Assembly: GCA_945901965.1 (NCBI GenBank) | Contig: CAMDMN010000067.1 | Coordinates: 1-9,491 of the forward strand | Reading direction: 5' to 3' | DNA length: 9,491 nucleotides | DNA from: Legionella genomosp. 1 | GTDB taxonomy: Bacteria > Pseudomonadota > Gammaproteobacteria > Legionellales > Legionellaceae | Shown: positions 1-6,668 of the stretch, piece by piece | Numbering within the stretch: position 1 is the first letter of the stretch | How the letters are laid out: the number at the start of each line of letters is the position of its first letter | The notes under the pieces: generated by a model | The model's input: the letters and a program-made list of their open reading frames with translations, nothing else | Told to the model about the DNA's origin: nothing | The model's database searches: none | Made by a program: the position numbers and the translations under genes

Positions 1-393
1 GATATGTACGCATCAAAGACAAAGCATAGTTTAAATAATACTTTTAAAACAGACATAGCGCCTGCTAAATTATCATTTACCTTAGATAAAACTTGGGGAT
101 CAATTCAAAAATTCATTTACGGTGTTGGTGCTGGTGTTGTAGTTTCAACTCATAATGAAGCGCAACTTTTTGATTATACTCCGGCAACCACAGGACCTAA
201 TGCAGGACAAATTGGTTCCACATACCCAGGTCGTACTAGATTAGATCCTTTAGTTGAAGCTGTTGCCATGTATAAATTAAGCCAAAACTTTAACATACGT
301 GCTAACGTTGCTTATCAAATTCCAGAACAATCATTTTATACCAATGGTCATGTTAACGTTAATTTAGGTATTAACTACGCTTTACCTTTGTGA
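1..393 (+). CDS. Outer-membrane beta-barrel protein, C-terminal part (5' truncated by window)
   Basis: The reading frame is open from base 1, so this is most likely the last 130 residues of a longer gene cut by the window edge. The Met at base 4 has no ribosome binding site in view and need not be the start. The sequence shows alternating polar and hydrophobic strands typical of a transmembrane barrel: KFIYGVGAGVVVST, PLVEAVAMYKLSQ, FNIRANVAYQIP and VNVNLGINYAL. It ends in NYALPL, not in the aromatic residue usual for the barrel assembly signal. The linker between strands is rich in Gly, Pro, Thr and Asn, as in extracellular loops. I infer an outer-membrane porin-like or structural protein; the exact family is not recognised. 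It lies on the same strand as the peptide cluster, 57 bases upstream of the precursor gene, with no clear terminator between them. Confidence 0.6.
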   Translation, partial: DMYASKTKHSLNNTFKTDIAPAKLSFTLDKTWGSIQKFIYGVGAGVVVSTHNEAQLFDYTPATTGPNAGQIGSTYPGRTRLDPLVEAVAMYKLSQNFNIRANVAYQIPEQSFYTNGHVNVNLGINYALPL

Positions 394-424
394 TAGATTA
401 AACCTGATGTTTGTTAAAATTAAT

Positions 425-430
425 TATAAT
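425..430 (+). promoter_or_regulatory. Candidate -10 box for the precursor peptide gene
   Basis: A perfect TATAAT lies 20 bases before the precursor ATG in the AT-rich gap after the barrel gene. No convincing -35 hexamer is found 16-18 bases upstream; 402-407 reads ACCTGA. The expected start point near 437 would give a very short 5' leader containing little more than the ribosome binding site. The gap is too AT-rich for this match to be strong evidence. Confidence 0.3.
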
Positions 431-450
431 AATGAAATGGAGATTTATTT

Positions 451-555
451 ATGAATAACCAAGACTTAAAAAACATTGAAATTGAAATTCTTTTTGATGA
501 AAACTTACCATCTGATGTATCTTTAGCTTCATGCTGCTGCTGTTCATCTAACTAA
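451..555 (+). CDS. Azole-modified peptide (LAP/TOMM) precursor, 34 residues, poly-Cys core
   Basis: This small gene encodes a 34-residue peptide with an acidic leader (D5, E10, E12, D16, E17, D22 against only K7) and a C-terminal tail LASCCCCSSN (residues 25-34). GGAG at 439-442, eight bases before the ATG, supports the start. The tail of one Ser, four consecutive Cys and two Ser is a classic substrate for YcaO cyclodehydratases, recalling the Cys-rich block of streptolysin S. Leader residues F15-DEN-L19 fit the FxxxB motif reported for several such leaders. Full McbB-, SagB- and YcaO-like genes follow downstream, so I infer conversion of up to seven residues (S27 to S33) into contiguous thiazoles and oxazoles. 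The leader cleavage point is unknown; there is no Gly-Gly or Gly-Ala site. The gene is too short for routine gene calling. The family of the final product is not recognised. Confidence 0.85.
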   Translation: MNNQDLKNIEIEILFDENLPSDVSLASCCCCSSN

Positions 556-560
556 GTTTT

Positions 561-600
561 AAGGCTTTGAGTCCTCTATTTAGATGATTCAAAGCCTTTT
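561..600 (+). terminator. Hairpin terminator or attenuator after the precursor gene
   Basis: AAGGCTTTGA (561-570) and TCAAAGCCTT (589-598) form a perfect ten-base-pair stem. The pairing continues inward after a G-T wobble (571/588) with two pairs, one mismatch and three more pairs around a four-base loop at 578-581. A short T run (597-600) follows. The hairpin begins five bases after the precursor stop and ends only ten bases before the exporter start, leaving no room for a separate promoter. The sensible reading is a partial terminator that lets some transcription through to the export and enzyme genes. The short T run fits incomplete termination. Confidence 0.75.
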
Positions 601-609
601 ACTATTTGA

Positions 610-2001
610 ATGTTTAAAACACTCAGCACAGATAAAATGGTTCCCTTTGTTGTTTCGCTTTCTTTTCTAATGGAGGCGGTTGACAGCACGATTATTAACA
701 CCTCAATTCCTGCTATATCTAAAAGCTTAGCTGTAGAACCAGTTGATTTAAAAATCGCCCTAATTAGCTATTTATTAAGTCTAGCAATTTTTATTCCTAT
801 TAGTGGCTGGCTTTCTGATAAATTTGGCTCTAAAAAGATTTTTATCTCAGCTCTATTTATTTTTACCATAGGTTCGATTTGGTGTGGATTTGCTAATAAT
901 TTAGTAGAACTCGTAATCGCACGTTTTATCCAAGGGTTTGGTGGAGCACTTAACTTGCCTGTAGGTAGGCTAATAATTCTTCGTATATTTGGTCGTAAAC
1001 AGTTAATTCCAATGATGAACCGCATAGTCACTTTAGGTGCGTTAGGGATGATGCTAGGCCCTGTAATTGGTGGATATATTACACAAAATTTTTCATGGCA
1101 TTGGATTTTTTGGGTAAATATACCTATAGGAATATTAGCTATTGTATTTGCATATTATTGGATTGAAGATAACGTAAAACATAAAGTGCCACCAATTGAT
1201 TACTTTGGATTTGTATTGTTTGGCGCGGGATTAGCAGGAATTACTTTTGGGCTTTCAGCACTTAGTGAATCATCTTTGGATACTAAATTAGCAATTAGCA
1301 TACTATTTTTTTCTCTTCTCCTGCTAATAGGCTATATTCGACATTCAAAACATCATCCCCACCCTATTGTTAAAGTTCAATTATTTAAACTACGAACTTT
1401 CAAAGTGTCAGTGGTAGGTAATTTAATTTCACGCCTAGGCTTTGGTGGCGTTCCATTTTTATTGCCATTATTACTACAAATAGGTCTTGGATTTTCTGCA
1501 GAAACATCAGGTCTTTTATTAGCCCCAACAGCTGTTGGTGTAATTTTTTCCAAGCCTATGTATTTACCATTATTGCGTTGTTATGGTTATAAGCGACTAT
1601 TAATAATAAATACATTTTTAGTCGCCCTTTCAATGTGGACTTTCATAATTATAAATGCAACTACGCCAATTTATATTATTGGATTATTAACCTTTCTATA
1701 TGGCTTTATTGTGGCAATGCAATATGGATTAATGAACTCCTTAGCATATGCAGATATAACTCCTGAAAATCTAAGTGCCGCATCTAGTATTATGGGTACC
1801 ACACAACAAATTGCGCAAAGTTTAGGTGTTGCCGTAAGCGCCCTCTTTATAAGGTTTTTCTTATTTTTTGACTCTAATAATATAATACTTAAGCCTATTA
1901 TTTTTCAATATACGTTTTTTGCAGTAGGCTTTATTACTTTAATGTCATCCATTATTTTTATACAGCTTAAACAAGGTGATGGGCAGGAAATGATTATTTA
2001 A
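610..2001 (+). CDS. MFS exporter, DHA2 (14-TM, EmrB/QacA/MdtD-like) family
   Basis: This 463-residue inner-membrane protein is hydrophobic throughout and resembles the drug:proton antiporters of the DHA2 group, closest by eye to MdtD/HsrA. Family signatures: LMEAVDSTIINTSIP (residues 20-34) in the first membrane helix, the loop motif GWLSDKFGSKK (66-76), LARFIQGF-like helix (102-110), PVGR (117-120), the antiporter motif GALGMMLGPVIGG (143-155) and WHWIFWVNIPIGI (163-175). Full length for the family. Its place directly after the precursor suggests it exports the mature azole peptide and may give self-protection, where microcin B17 uses the ABC pair McbEF. No Shine-Dalgarno sequence is visible before ATG 610; the in-frame ATG at 637 has none either and would still retain helix 1. 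An unrelated drug exporter cannot be excluded. Confidence 0.88.
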   Translation: MFKTLSTDKMVPFVVSLSFLMEAVDSTIINTSIPAISKSLAVEPVDLKIALISYLLSLAIFIPISGWLSDKFGSKKIFISALFIFTIGSIWCGFANNLVELVIARFIQGFGGALNLPVGRLIILRIFGRKQLIPMMNRIVTLGALGMMLGPVIGGYITQNFSWHWIFWVNIPIGILAIVFAYYWIEDNVKHKVPPIDYFGFVLFGAGLAGITFGLSALSESSLDTKLAISILFFSLLLLIGYIRHSKHHPHPIVKVQLFKLRTFKVSVVGNLISRLGFGGVPFLLPLLLQIGLGFSAETSGLLLAPTAVGVIFSKPMYLPLLRCYGYKRLLIINTFLVALSMWTFIIINATTPIYIIGLLTFLYGFIVAMQYGLMNSLAYADITPENLSAASSIMGTTQQIAQSLGVAVSALFIRFFLFFDSNNIILKPIIFQYTFFAVGFITLMSSIIFIQLKQGDGQEMII

Positions 2002-2096
2002 TAATATATTGTTTTTTTTCTGATGAGCTCTTACAATCATCATTCGCTGCAGATTAGCGTTATAAAATTTTGTTTTCTTGAGACGGAGTTCAAGTT
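2002..2096 (+). promoter_or_regulatory. Gap before the modification genes, with the ribosome binding site that sets a GTG start
   Basis: This 95-base gap separates the exporter from the three modification genes. GGAG at 2085-2088 lies eight bases before GTG 2097 and supports that non-ATG start. A TATAAA at 2061-2066 could be a -10 box, but no good -35 sits at the right distance (TTACAA at 2031-2036 is 24 bases away). An eight-T run (2012-2019) lacks a preceding GC stem, so I do not call a terminator. A secondary promoter here is possible but unproven. Confidence 0.45.
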
Positions 2097-2975
2097 GTGT
2101 ATATCATTAATGACTATCAAATATCCTTAATTAAATCAGATACGTACATATATAGTGACACTAAAGCTGCAAAAATATCCAACCAAGTTCTTAGCCAAAT
2201 ATTTTTAGAATTACAGCAAAAAGATAAACTTGAAATATCAGAAGATGAACTATTAGATTTAGCAAATAAATTTCAGATTAACATTGAACAATTAAAAAAA
2301 ATCCTTATTCAACAATTAAATATACTTAAGCCATTAGTCTCAAAAAAATTCTCAACCATATACATTAATGTAAATGATTTTTTGGTTTCTTCACTTTTAT
2401 CTGATTCATTAAAAGATAGATATCATGTTGAAATAGTTGCTGAAAATTTTGTTGATTATAAAAGTGGATCTTTACTTATTTTTTACCGATCTAATTATTC
2501 CAGCCATGATTTTAAAAAAATGTATCACAATTTACCCGATGATGTTTACGTCATTACTGCAGGAATAATTCATAAAATTTTATTAATTGATAACTTATAT
2601 TTTAATGGCAGCGGATTGCCTACACATGTTTCAAATTTACATCAGCTTATGGCATATCTTAATAGTGAATTACCAGCCACTAAAGATAACTGGTTGTTAT
2701 TTTATCGCAGCATGGTCAAAAATAATGTTGATGAATTTCCCAATCCAAAAATCAATCCTTGCCAACAAGGATTTGTAGCTTATGCGTTATTTCAATTTGC
2801 ATCACAATTCACTAATTTTTGGTCATCTCCTACCCCGCTTGATCAAATTAATTGGTTTTGGCACGTGGATTTAACTAATTTTAATGTTCACCGTGAAGTA
2901 GCTATTCATTCTCCTTTTTCTGAATATGATATGAAACTTAATTTAGCAAACCTAAAACAACTAGAACCGGCCTAA
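2097..2975 (+). CDS. McbB-like cyclodehydratase partner (E1-like, leader-peptide binding)
   Basis: This 292-residue protein matches microcin B17 McbB in length (about 295) and general pattern. An N-terminal region of about 90 residues is predicted to be helical with short strands, as in the winged-helix leader-recognition element. It is followed by the strand-rich stretches KFSTIYINVNDFLVSSLL (84-101), GSLLIFYRSNY (124-134) and DVYVITAGII (149-158), and by a C-terminal part with NPCQQGFVAYALFQFASQ (220-237). In the McbBCD complex this subunit binds the leader, stimulates the YcaO enzyme and has no ATP site. Only one Cys (C222) is present, so the Cys4 zinc site seen in related E1-like partners cannot form. 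The start is the GTG backed by GGAG at 2085-2088. The next gene begins three bases after the stop, indicating translational coupling. The family call rests on context and remembered pattern, since sequence identity is low. Confidence 0.72.
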   Translation: MYIINDYQISLIKSDTYIYSDTKAAKISNQVLSQIFLELQQKDKLEISEDELLDLANKFQINIEQLKKILIQQLNILKPLVSKKFSTIYINVNDFLVSSLLSDSLKDRYHVEIVAENFVDYKSGSLLIFYRSNYSSHDFKKMYHNLPDDVYVITAGIIHKILLIDNLYFNGSGLPTHVSNLHQLMAYLNSELPATKDNWLLFYRSMVKNNVDEFPNPKINPCQQGFVAYALFQFASQFTNFWSSPTPLDQINWFWHVDLTNFNVHREVAIHSPFSEYDMKLNLANLKQLEPA

Positions 2976-2978
2976 ATA

Positions 2979-3776
2979 ATGGAAGAAGTTGAAAAGAAAC
3001 CTTTTATTAACGCAATACTTGATAACTATATTGACCAAATAGTCTATCAAGATATTTTAAAAAGCTATGCCAAAGAAACTATATCTTTTTTAAGCTATGG
3101 AAATCTAAGCATCACAAATATGAGCTCTACTTTGCTTAACCAAGTACAATTTACAGAAACTGAAATCTCTCCATTTCATAAACATGATATTGATTGTGAA
3201 AAGTTTGTTCCAGCAAAAAAAATTCGCAAACCATCAATCGCATTATTTGATGAAAAAAAATTGGATTTTCCAATAATTCAGCAGTTATTAGTTAACTCTT
3301 TTTCCGATAATGAAGGAACAAGACCCTACCCTTCCGCAGGGGCACTTTATTGTGTTGAACCTTTGGTTTTTCTCTTTGAGGAGCGCCTTAACCAATTCGA
3401 AAATCACCTTTCTGGTTGTTATCACTTCAGGCCAATATCTAAAAAATTACAATTAATCAAGCAAATATCAATCAATAATTTCTATGATAAGCTTATTCAT
3501 GGATGTATGAATAATAATCATTTACCCTGTTTTGGTATCTTATATTTAATCAATATTAGTAAAGCAATTTTTAAGTACCGTTATCGAGGTTATCGTCATT
3601 CGGTAATGGAAGTTGGATCAATGTATCAACAAGCAACCATATGCTCACAGGAGTTTGGACTTAGGAATACAGTGTGGTCTACTTTTAGTGATCAAGAAAT
3701 CCTTTATGCTCTAGATTTAGACCATGGAGCGTATATGCCGATTACCATGCAATTTTTTGGGTATAGTGAATCATGA
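2979..3776 (+). CDS. McbC/SagB-type FMN-dependent azoline dehydrogenase
   Basis: This 265-residue cytoplasmic flavoprotein of the nitroreductase superfamily would oxidise thiazoline and oxazoline rings to thiazoles and oxazoles with FMN. The hallmark GTRPYPSAGALYCVEPLVFL begins at residue 112 and matches the R-x-YPSAGAL-x-x-E-x-x FMN-binding segment of SagB/McbC proteins. The second hallmark is FKYRYRGYRHSVMEVGSMYQQ, beginning at residue 198. Its K199-Y200 pair corresponds to the Lys-Tyr dyad required in microcin B17 dehydrogenase (K201/Y202 there, from memory). Length is close to McbC (272). It starts three bases after the McbB-like stop with no good Shine-Dalgarno, and its last four bases (ATGA, 3773-3776) overlap the YcaO start. 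All expected motifs are present, so the product should carry oxidised azoles, not only azolines. Confidence 0.92.
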   Translation: MEEVEKKPFINAILDNYIDQIVYQDILKSYAKETISFLSYGNLSITNMSSTLLNQVQFTETEISPFHKHDIDCEKFVPAKKIRKPSIALFDEKKLDFPIIQQLLVNSFSDNEGTRPYPSAGALYCVEPLVFLFEERLNQFENHLSGCYHFRPISKKLQLIKQISINNFYDKLIHGCMNNNHLPCFGILYLINISKAIFKYRYRGYRHSVMEVGSMYQQATICSQEFGLRNTVWSTFSDQEILYALDLDHGAYMPITMQFFGYSES

Positions 3777-4978
3777 GTGACTTTAGTCAAATCTTAAAAA
3801 CATCAATTTCTAAAACAAAACATGCTTCTTTACAACATGCAACAGCGATAAATTTAAGCTCTGAAAATATGCTTTCAGTGCCTCGTTCAGTTATTTTAAA
3901 TGGGATTGTATCCTATGGAGGGAGTACTGGTGCTGGTCTTAATATTACCCAAAAAGCTTTTGGCGAATATTATGAGCGTAATCATTTTTTTACTTCAGTA
4001 CCTATAACTTCTAAGATGAAATTAAGTGAAATACAGCCTGAGTCTTATCAAAAAAAATTACACACCCTTTGTAATGATAATTATTCAGATGAATTTAGAG
4101 ATCATCGATTTGCATTTACAACGGTTTATAATTTATTTGATGAGTCACCATCTGATTATTTTTTTAATGCCATTAGTCTACATAGTATTAAAGCTGATTC
4201 TGCATTTCTTAATGTTACCGATAGTTGTGCTTGCGCTTCGCATATAACTAAAGAGTTATCATTATATCAATCATTAATAGAATTCTTAGAAAGACAATCA
4301 TTGATAGGAAGTTGGATATCAATGCGTTATCGCTATACCATTAATCCTTTAGTTTTAAAGGAATTATCTTCATATACATGCTTAGTTGATAACATATTAG
4401 AAAATGGCGAGCTATATATTTTTGAAAATGGCAATGAATTACCAGGATATAATATCATTATGTTTTATTTTGCACACAGCTCTAAAGATGCAGTGCAATA
4501 TTCTGTTGGCTCAAAGAGTGCCGCATCTTTGTCTGATGCACTAAGCTCAGCTTTTGAAGAGCTTTATCAGTGTTATACTTTCTTGTATAGCGCCGTATTT
4601 AAACCTACAAACCTAGAACATAAGCCAGGTGCAGGCTATCATATGGCCTTCACAGATTATAATCATCAAAATACTAAAGCAATCATTCCATATTTAAATA
4701 AACTAGAGCCTTTCAAAATAAATACAATTACCGACATTAATGCACTACCTCAATTTACCTTCCAAGATATGTTGCAATCACTAAAAATACTTACGCCCAA
4801 TATTTATTTTTATCATTTTTATGAAAAAGCCTTAGAATTACATTTTACAAAAATAGTTAGCCCTGATTTTTTTGCTCATATGTCATTAAATAAAGCTCTT
4901 AATCTAAATAATTTGTATGCCAAAACTTTAGAAATTTCCGAAGAAAATGCTTATTTAGAGAAACTTCCTTTTCCTTAA
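3773..4978 (+). CDS. YcaO-type (McbD-like) ATP-dependent cyclodehydratase
   Basis: This 401-residue YcaO enzyme uses ATP to activate the peptide backbone so that Cys and Ser side chains close into azoline rings. The three ATP/Mg motifs are visible: KAFGEYYERN (61-70, with E65 and E68), the ELSLYQSLIEFLERQSLIGSW segment starting at 161 (E170, E173, R174, W181), and SDALSSAFEELYQC (254-267, E263 and Q266). Length matches McbD (about 396). The C-terminus ends in LPFP, a short form of the PxPxP tail typical of cyclodehydratase YcaOs. The start overlaps the dehydrogenase stop by four bases (ATGA), implying coupled translation and a fixed ratio of the two. With the McbB-like partner it should act on the poly-Cys precursor at 451-555. 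Thioamidating YcaOs are less likely because of the SagB-type dehydrogenase and the separate McbB-like partner. Confidence 0.92.
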   Translation: MSDFSQILKTSISKTKHASLQHATAINLSSENMLSVPRSVILNGIVSYGGSTGAGLNITQKAFGEYYERNHFFTSVPITSKMKLSEIQPESYQKKLHTLCNDNYSDEFRDHRFAFTTVYNLFDESPSDYFFNAISLHSIKADSAFLNVTDSCACASHITKELSLYQSLIEFLERQSLIGSWISMRYRYTINPLVLKELSSYTCLVDNILENGELYIFENGNELPGYNIIMFYFAHSSKDAVQYSVGSKSAASLSDALSSAFEELYQCYTFLYSAVFKPTNLEHKPGAGYHMAFTDYNHQNTKAIIPYLNKLEPFKINTITDINALPQFTFQDMLQSLKILTPNIYFYHFYEKALELHFTKIVSPDFFAHMSLNKALNLNNLYAKTLEISEENAYLEKLPFP

Positions 4979-4994
4979 ATCTGAGGTCATAAAT

Positions 4995-6413
4995 ATGAAA
5001 ATTATCATGAATTTAAATGGTCTTGTATTATGTCCTTTTCAAGGTATGTTAGATCTTGCAGATCAAATAATGGATAATGCATCAACGATATCAGATCTTT
5101 TATTTAAGCCGGTTTGTGAGTTAAATACAATTAGTGATTGGGTATATGTTGATGACTTCTTAGGAGATCTTACCGCTATCCGTGCTCATGAAATAGCTAG
5201 TATTATTCATAACTCATTAAATAATAGAGGAATAACTAGCCTTGAACTTCATATTCATCTAGATAACTCAACCTTTACCAAGGATAACTTTCTTAGCATT
5301 TTATGCTTATCAGAATTATTAAATAAAATTAATATCATTTTTTATGTGGCAGAAAATAAAATATCAGATCTACAAAAAATAACGCTCATGCTTCATGAAA
5401 AAATCAATATAGAGATTAATTATCAAACGTCAGAATCTTTTTCCAATGAGCCATTAAATTATAATAAATCAATACAGTTAGAAGAAAAACGCCACCAATT
5501 TCTATATGCTAAACAATTTGCCTTTTGTAAAGATCTAAATAACTCAATAGCAAATATCGGAATTATAATAGGTTACGCCTGGTCTTGCTTAAAAGCTGGG
5601 GCTTATGAATTGGGCTGTCAAGTTCTTGAAGCTTTCTTAGTCTTGCAAAATTTAGAAAAAAGCGTACACGAAGAGCTTTTTATGAATTTACAAGTAATTA
5701 GATTTCTTTCCCATCAACACTTGGCTGTTGATAACGAAACTTTCCCCGAGCAATTCGATTTCATAAGCCAAGATAGAATAAAACACCTCTATTTTATTAG
5801 GGCATTTTCTGCAACCTTGACTCATAACCTTGAAAAAGCAGATTTGTTTTTTAAAAAAGCAAATATTGGTTTAAATATGACAATGGCTGATGCAACCTCG
5901 ATATATAAATTAAATTTATATGCCTTATTTCTAGTTATTAAAGGAGATGCTGATACAGCATTTATCTTAGAAAATAAATTATATGATCATCTTCAAAAGC
6001 ATAACATTAAGGATAAAGCTATAAATCATGTGGTTTTAATAAATATTGCCCGTTTATATAAAAAATCAAAGCAATATGATCTATCAGCAGAATATTACGA
6101 AAAAGCTTATGAACAACTCAAAGACTGTGGTTTCACAACCTTTTATCAGATGAATTACGCCATAGATAAAGCTATTTTATGTGAAGCTTGTGGCCAAATG
6201 GAAGAGGCTCTTTGTTTTTGGATGAAAGTTTCCACCTATTGGAATTATTGCTCAAACATTTACCAAATGCCCGTGCGAACGAGACTAGTTTTATGTCAAG
6301 AAAAAGTAACTGATACTGTGCTACCATTACTTAAAGATAAAGTTAATCAATTTTTACTACAAAAAATTAATTATTTGAATTTAAATCTAATTTCAACATT
6401 ACCTGCTTTATAG
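4995..6413 (+). CDS. TPR-like protein of unknown function, last gene of the azole-peptide cluster
   Basis: This is a 472-residue protein I do not recognise. Residues 1-160 look like an alpha/beta domain with strands such as TSLELHIHLD (81-90) and INIIFYVAEN (112-121). From about residue 185 it is helical, with tetratricopeptide-like pairs: EKADLFFKKANIGL (280-293), VVLINIARLYKKSKQYDLSA (346-365) followed by EYYEKAYEQL, and AILCEACGQMEEALCFWMKV (393-412). No signal peptide or membrane helix is evident, so it should be cytoplasmic. TGAGGT (4982-4987), seven bases before ATG 4995, is a good ribosome binding site. It begins 16 bases after the YcaO stop and is almost certainly co-transcribed. Candidate roles are scaffold for the modification complex, immunity factor, or regulator; the sequence does not choose between them. 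Its stop is three bases from the convergent small gene, with no hairpin between. Confidence 0.82.
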   Translation: MKIIMNLNGLVLCPFQGMLDLADQIMDNASTISDLLFKPVCELNTISDWVYVDDFLGDLTAIRAHEIASIIHNSLNNRGITSLELHIHLDNSTFTKDNFLSILCLSELLNKINIIFYVAENKISDLQKITLMLHEKINIEINYQTSESFSNEPLNYNKSIQLEEKRHQFLYAKQFAFCKDLNNSIANIGIIIGYAWSCLKAGAYELGCQVLEAFLVLQNLEKSVHEELFMNLQVIRFLSHQHLAVDNETFPEQFDFISQDRIKHLYFIRAFSATLTHNLEKADLFFKKANIGLNMTMADATSIYKLNLYALFLVIKGDADTAFILENKLYDHLQKHNIKDKAINHVVLINIARLYKKSKQYDLSAEYYEKAYEQLKDCGFTTFYQMNYAIDKAILCEACGQMEEALCFWMKVSTYWNYCSNIYQMPVRTRLVLCQEKVTDTVLPLLKDKVNQFLLQKINYLNLNLISTLPAL

Positions 6414-6416
6414 TAC

Positions 6417-6575
6417 TTATTTATGTTTTACCTGCTTTTTTTTATGAGGTTTATATTTAATGTCATTCTGTAATTTATCACAAACGTCACTTGTACCTTT
6501 GGTGTGGGGTGATACATCACAAATATTTTTAATATCGCTAATTTCAGGATGATCTTTTTCTGCTTCTTTTTTCAT
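6417..6575 (-). CDS. Small Lys-rich protein, 52 residues, two Cys, hypothetical
   Basis: This short frame encodes 52 residues beginning MKKEAEKDHPEISDIKNICD and ending in a basic tail KYKPHKKKQVKHK. An AAAGGA sequence (minus strand, 6584-6589) stands about eight bases before the ATG, and a TATAAT (6603-6608) lies just upstream. Together these make it a believable gene although it is short. It has two Cys (C19 and C32) spaced by twelve residues, several His and no membrane segment. It is convergent with the TPR-like gene, the stops being three bases apart, and lies downstream of the CsbD-family gene on the same strand. The highly basic end could bind nucleic acid or be disordered. I do not recognise a family. 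Confidence 0.6.
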   Translation of the reverse strand: MKKEAEKDHPEISDIKNICDVSPHTKGTSDVCDKLQNDIKYKPHKKKQVKHK

Positions 6576-6602
6576 TTTAATAATCCTTTAAAAAATAATG
6601 TA

Positions 6603-6608
6603 ATTATA
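6603..6608 (-). promoter_or_regulatory. Candidate -10 box for the 52-residue gene
   Basis: TATAAT is read on the minus strand, 27 bases before the small gene's ATG. This places the start point about 20 bases before the codon and leaves the AAAGGA site inside the leader. The best -35 candidate at 17 bases is only ATTTTA. A TTGCAA lies further upstream and would pair with a weaker ATTTTA -10. Confidence 0.4.
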
Positions 6609-6668
6609 TTACTAAAATCCATTCATAAAATATGCTTGCAAAGACACCTCATAGTGATACTAAGCTAC

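Noticed and set aside
637..639. Alternative ATG for the exporter
   Set aside because: In frame and compatible with helix 1, but with no better ribosome binding site than ATG 610. I kept the longer form and note the uncertainty.
768..1031. 87-codon open frame on the minus strand
   Set aside because: It is antisense inside the exporter gene, whose family motifs occupy the same bases. No ribosome binding site or recognisable protein pattern.
2012..2019. Eight-T run after the exporter gene as terminator
   Set aside because: No GC-containing stem precedes it; only weak A/T pairings are possible.
2002..2096. A second precursor peptide gene between exporter and McbB-like gene
   Set aside because: No ATG/GTG frame with a ribosome binding site and a Cys/Ser/Thr-rich tail is found in this gap.
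2587..2778. 63-codon open frame on the plus strand
   Set aside because: A shadow in another frame of the McbB-like gene, without its own translation signals.
4026..4247. 73-codon hydrophobic open frame on the plus strand
   Set aside because: A shadow of the YcaO gene; the hydrophobicity arises from AT-rich codons read out of frame.
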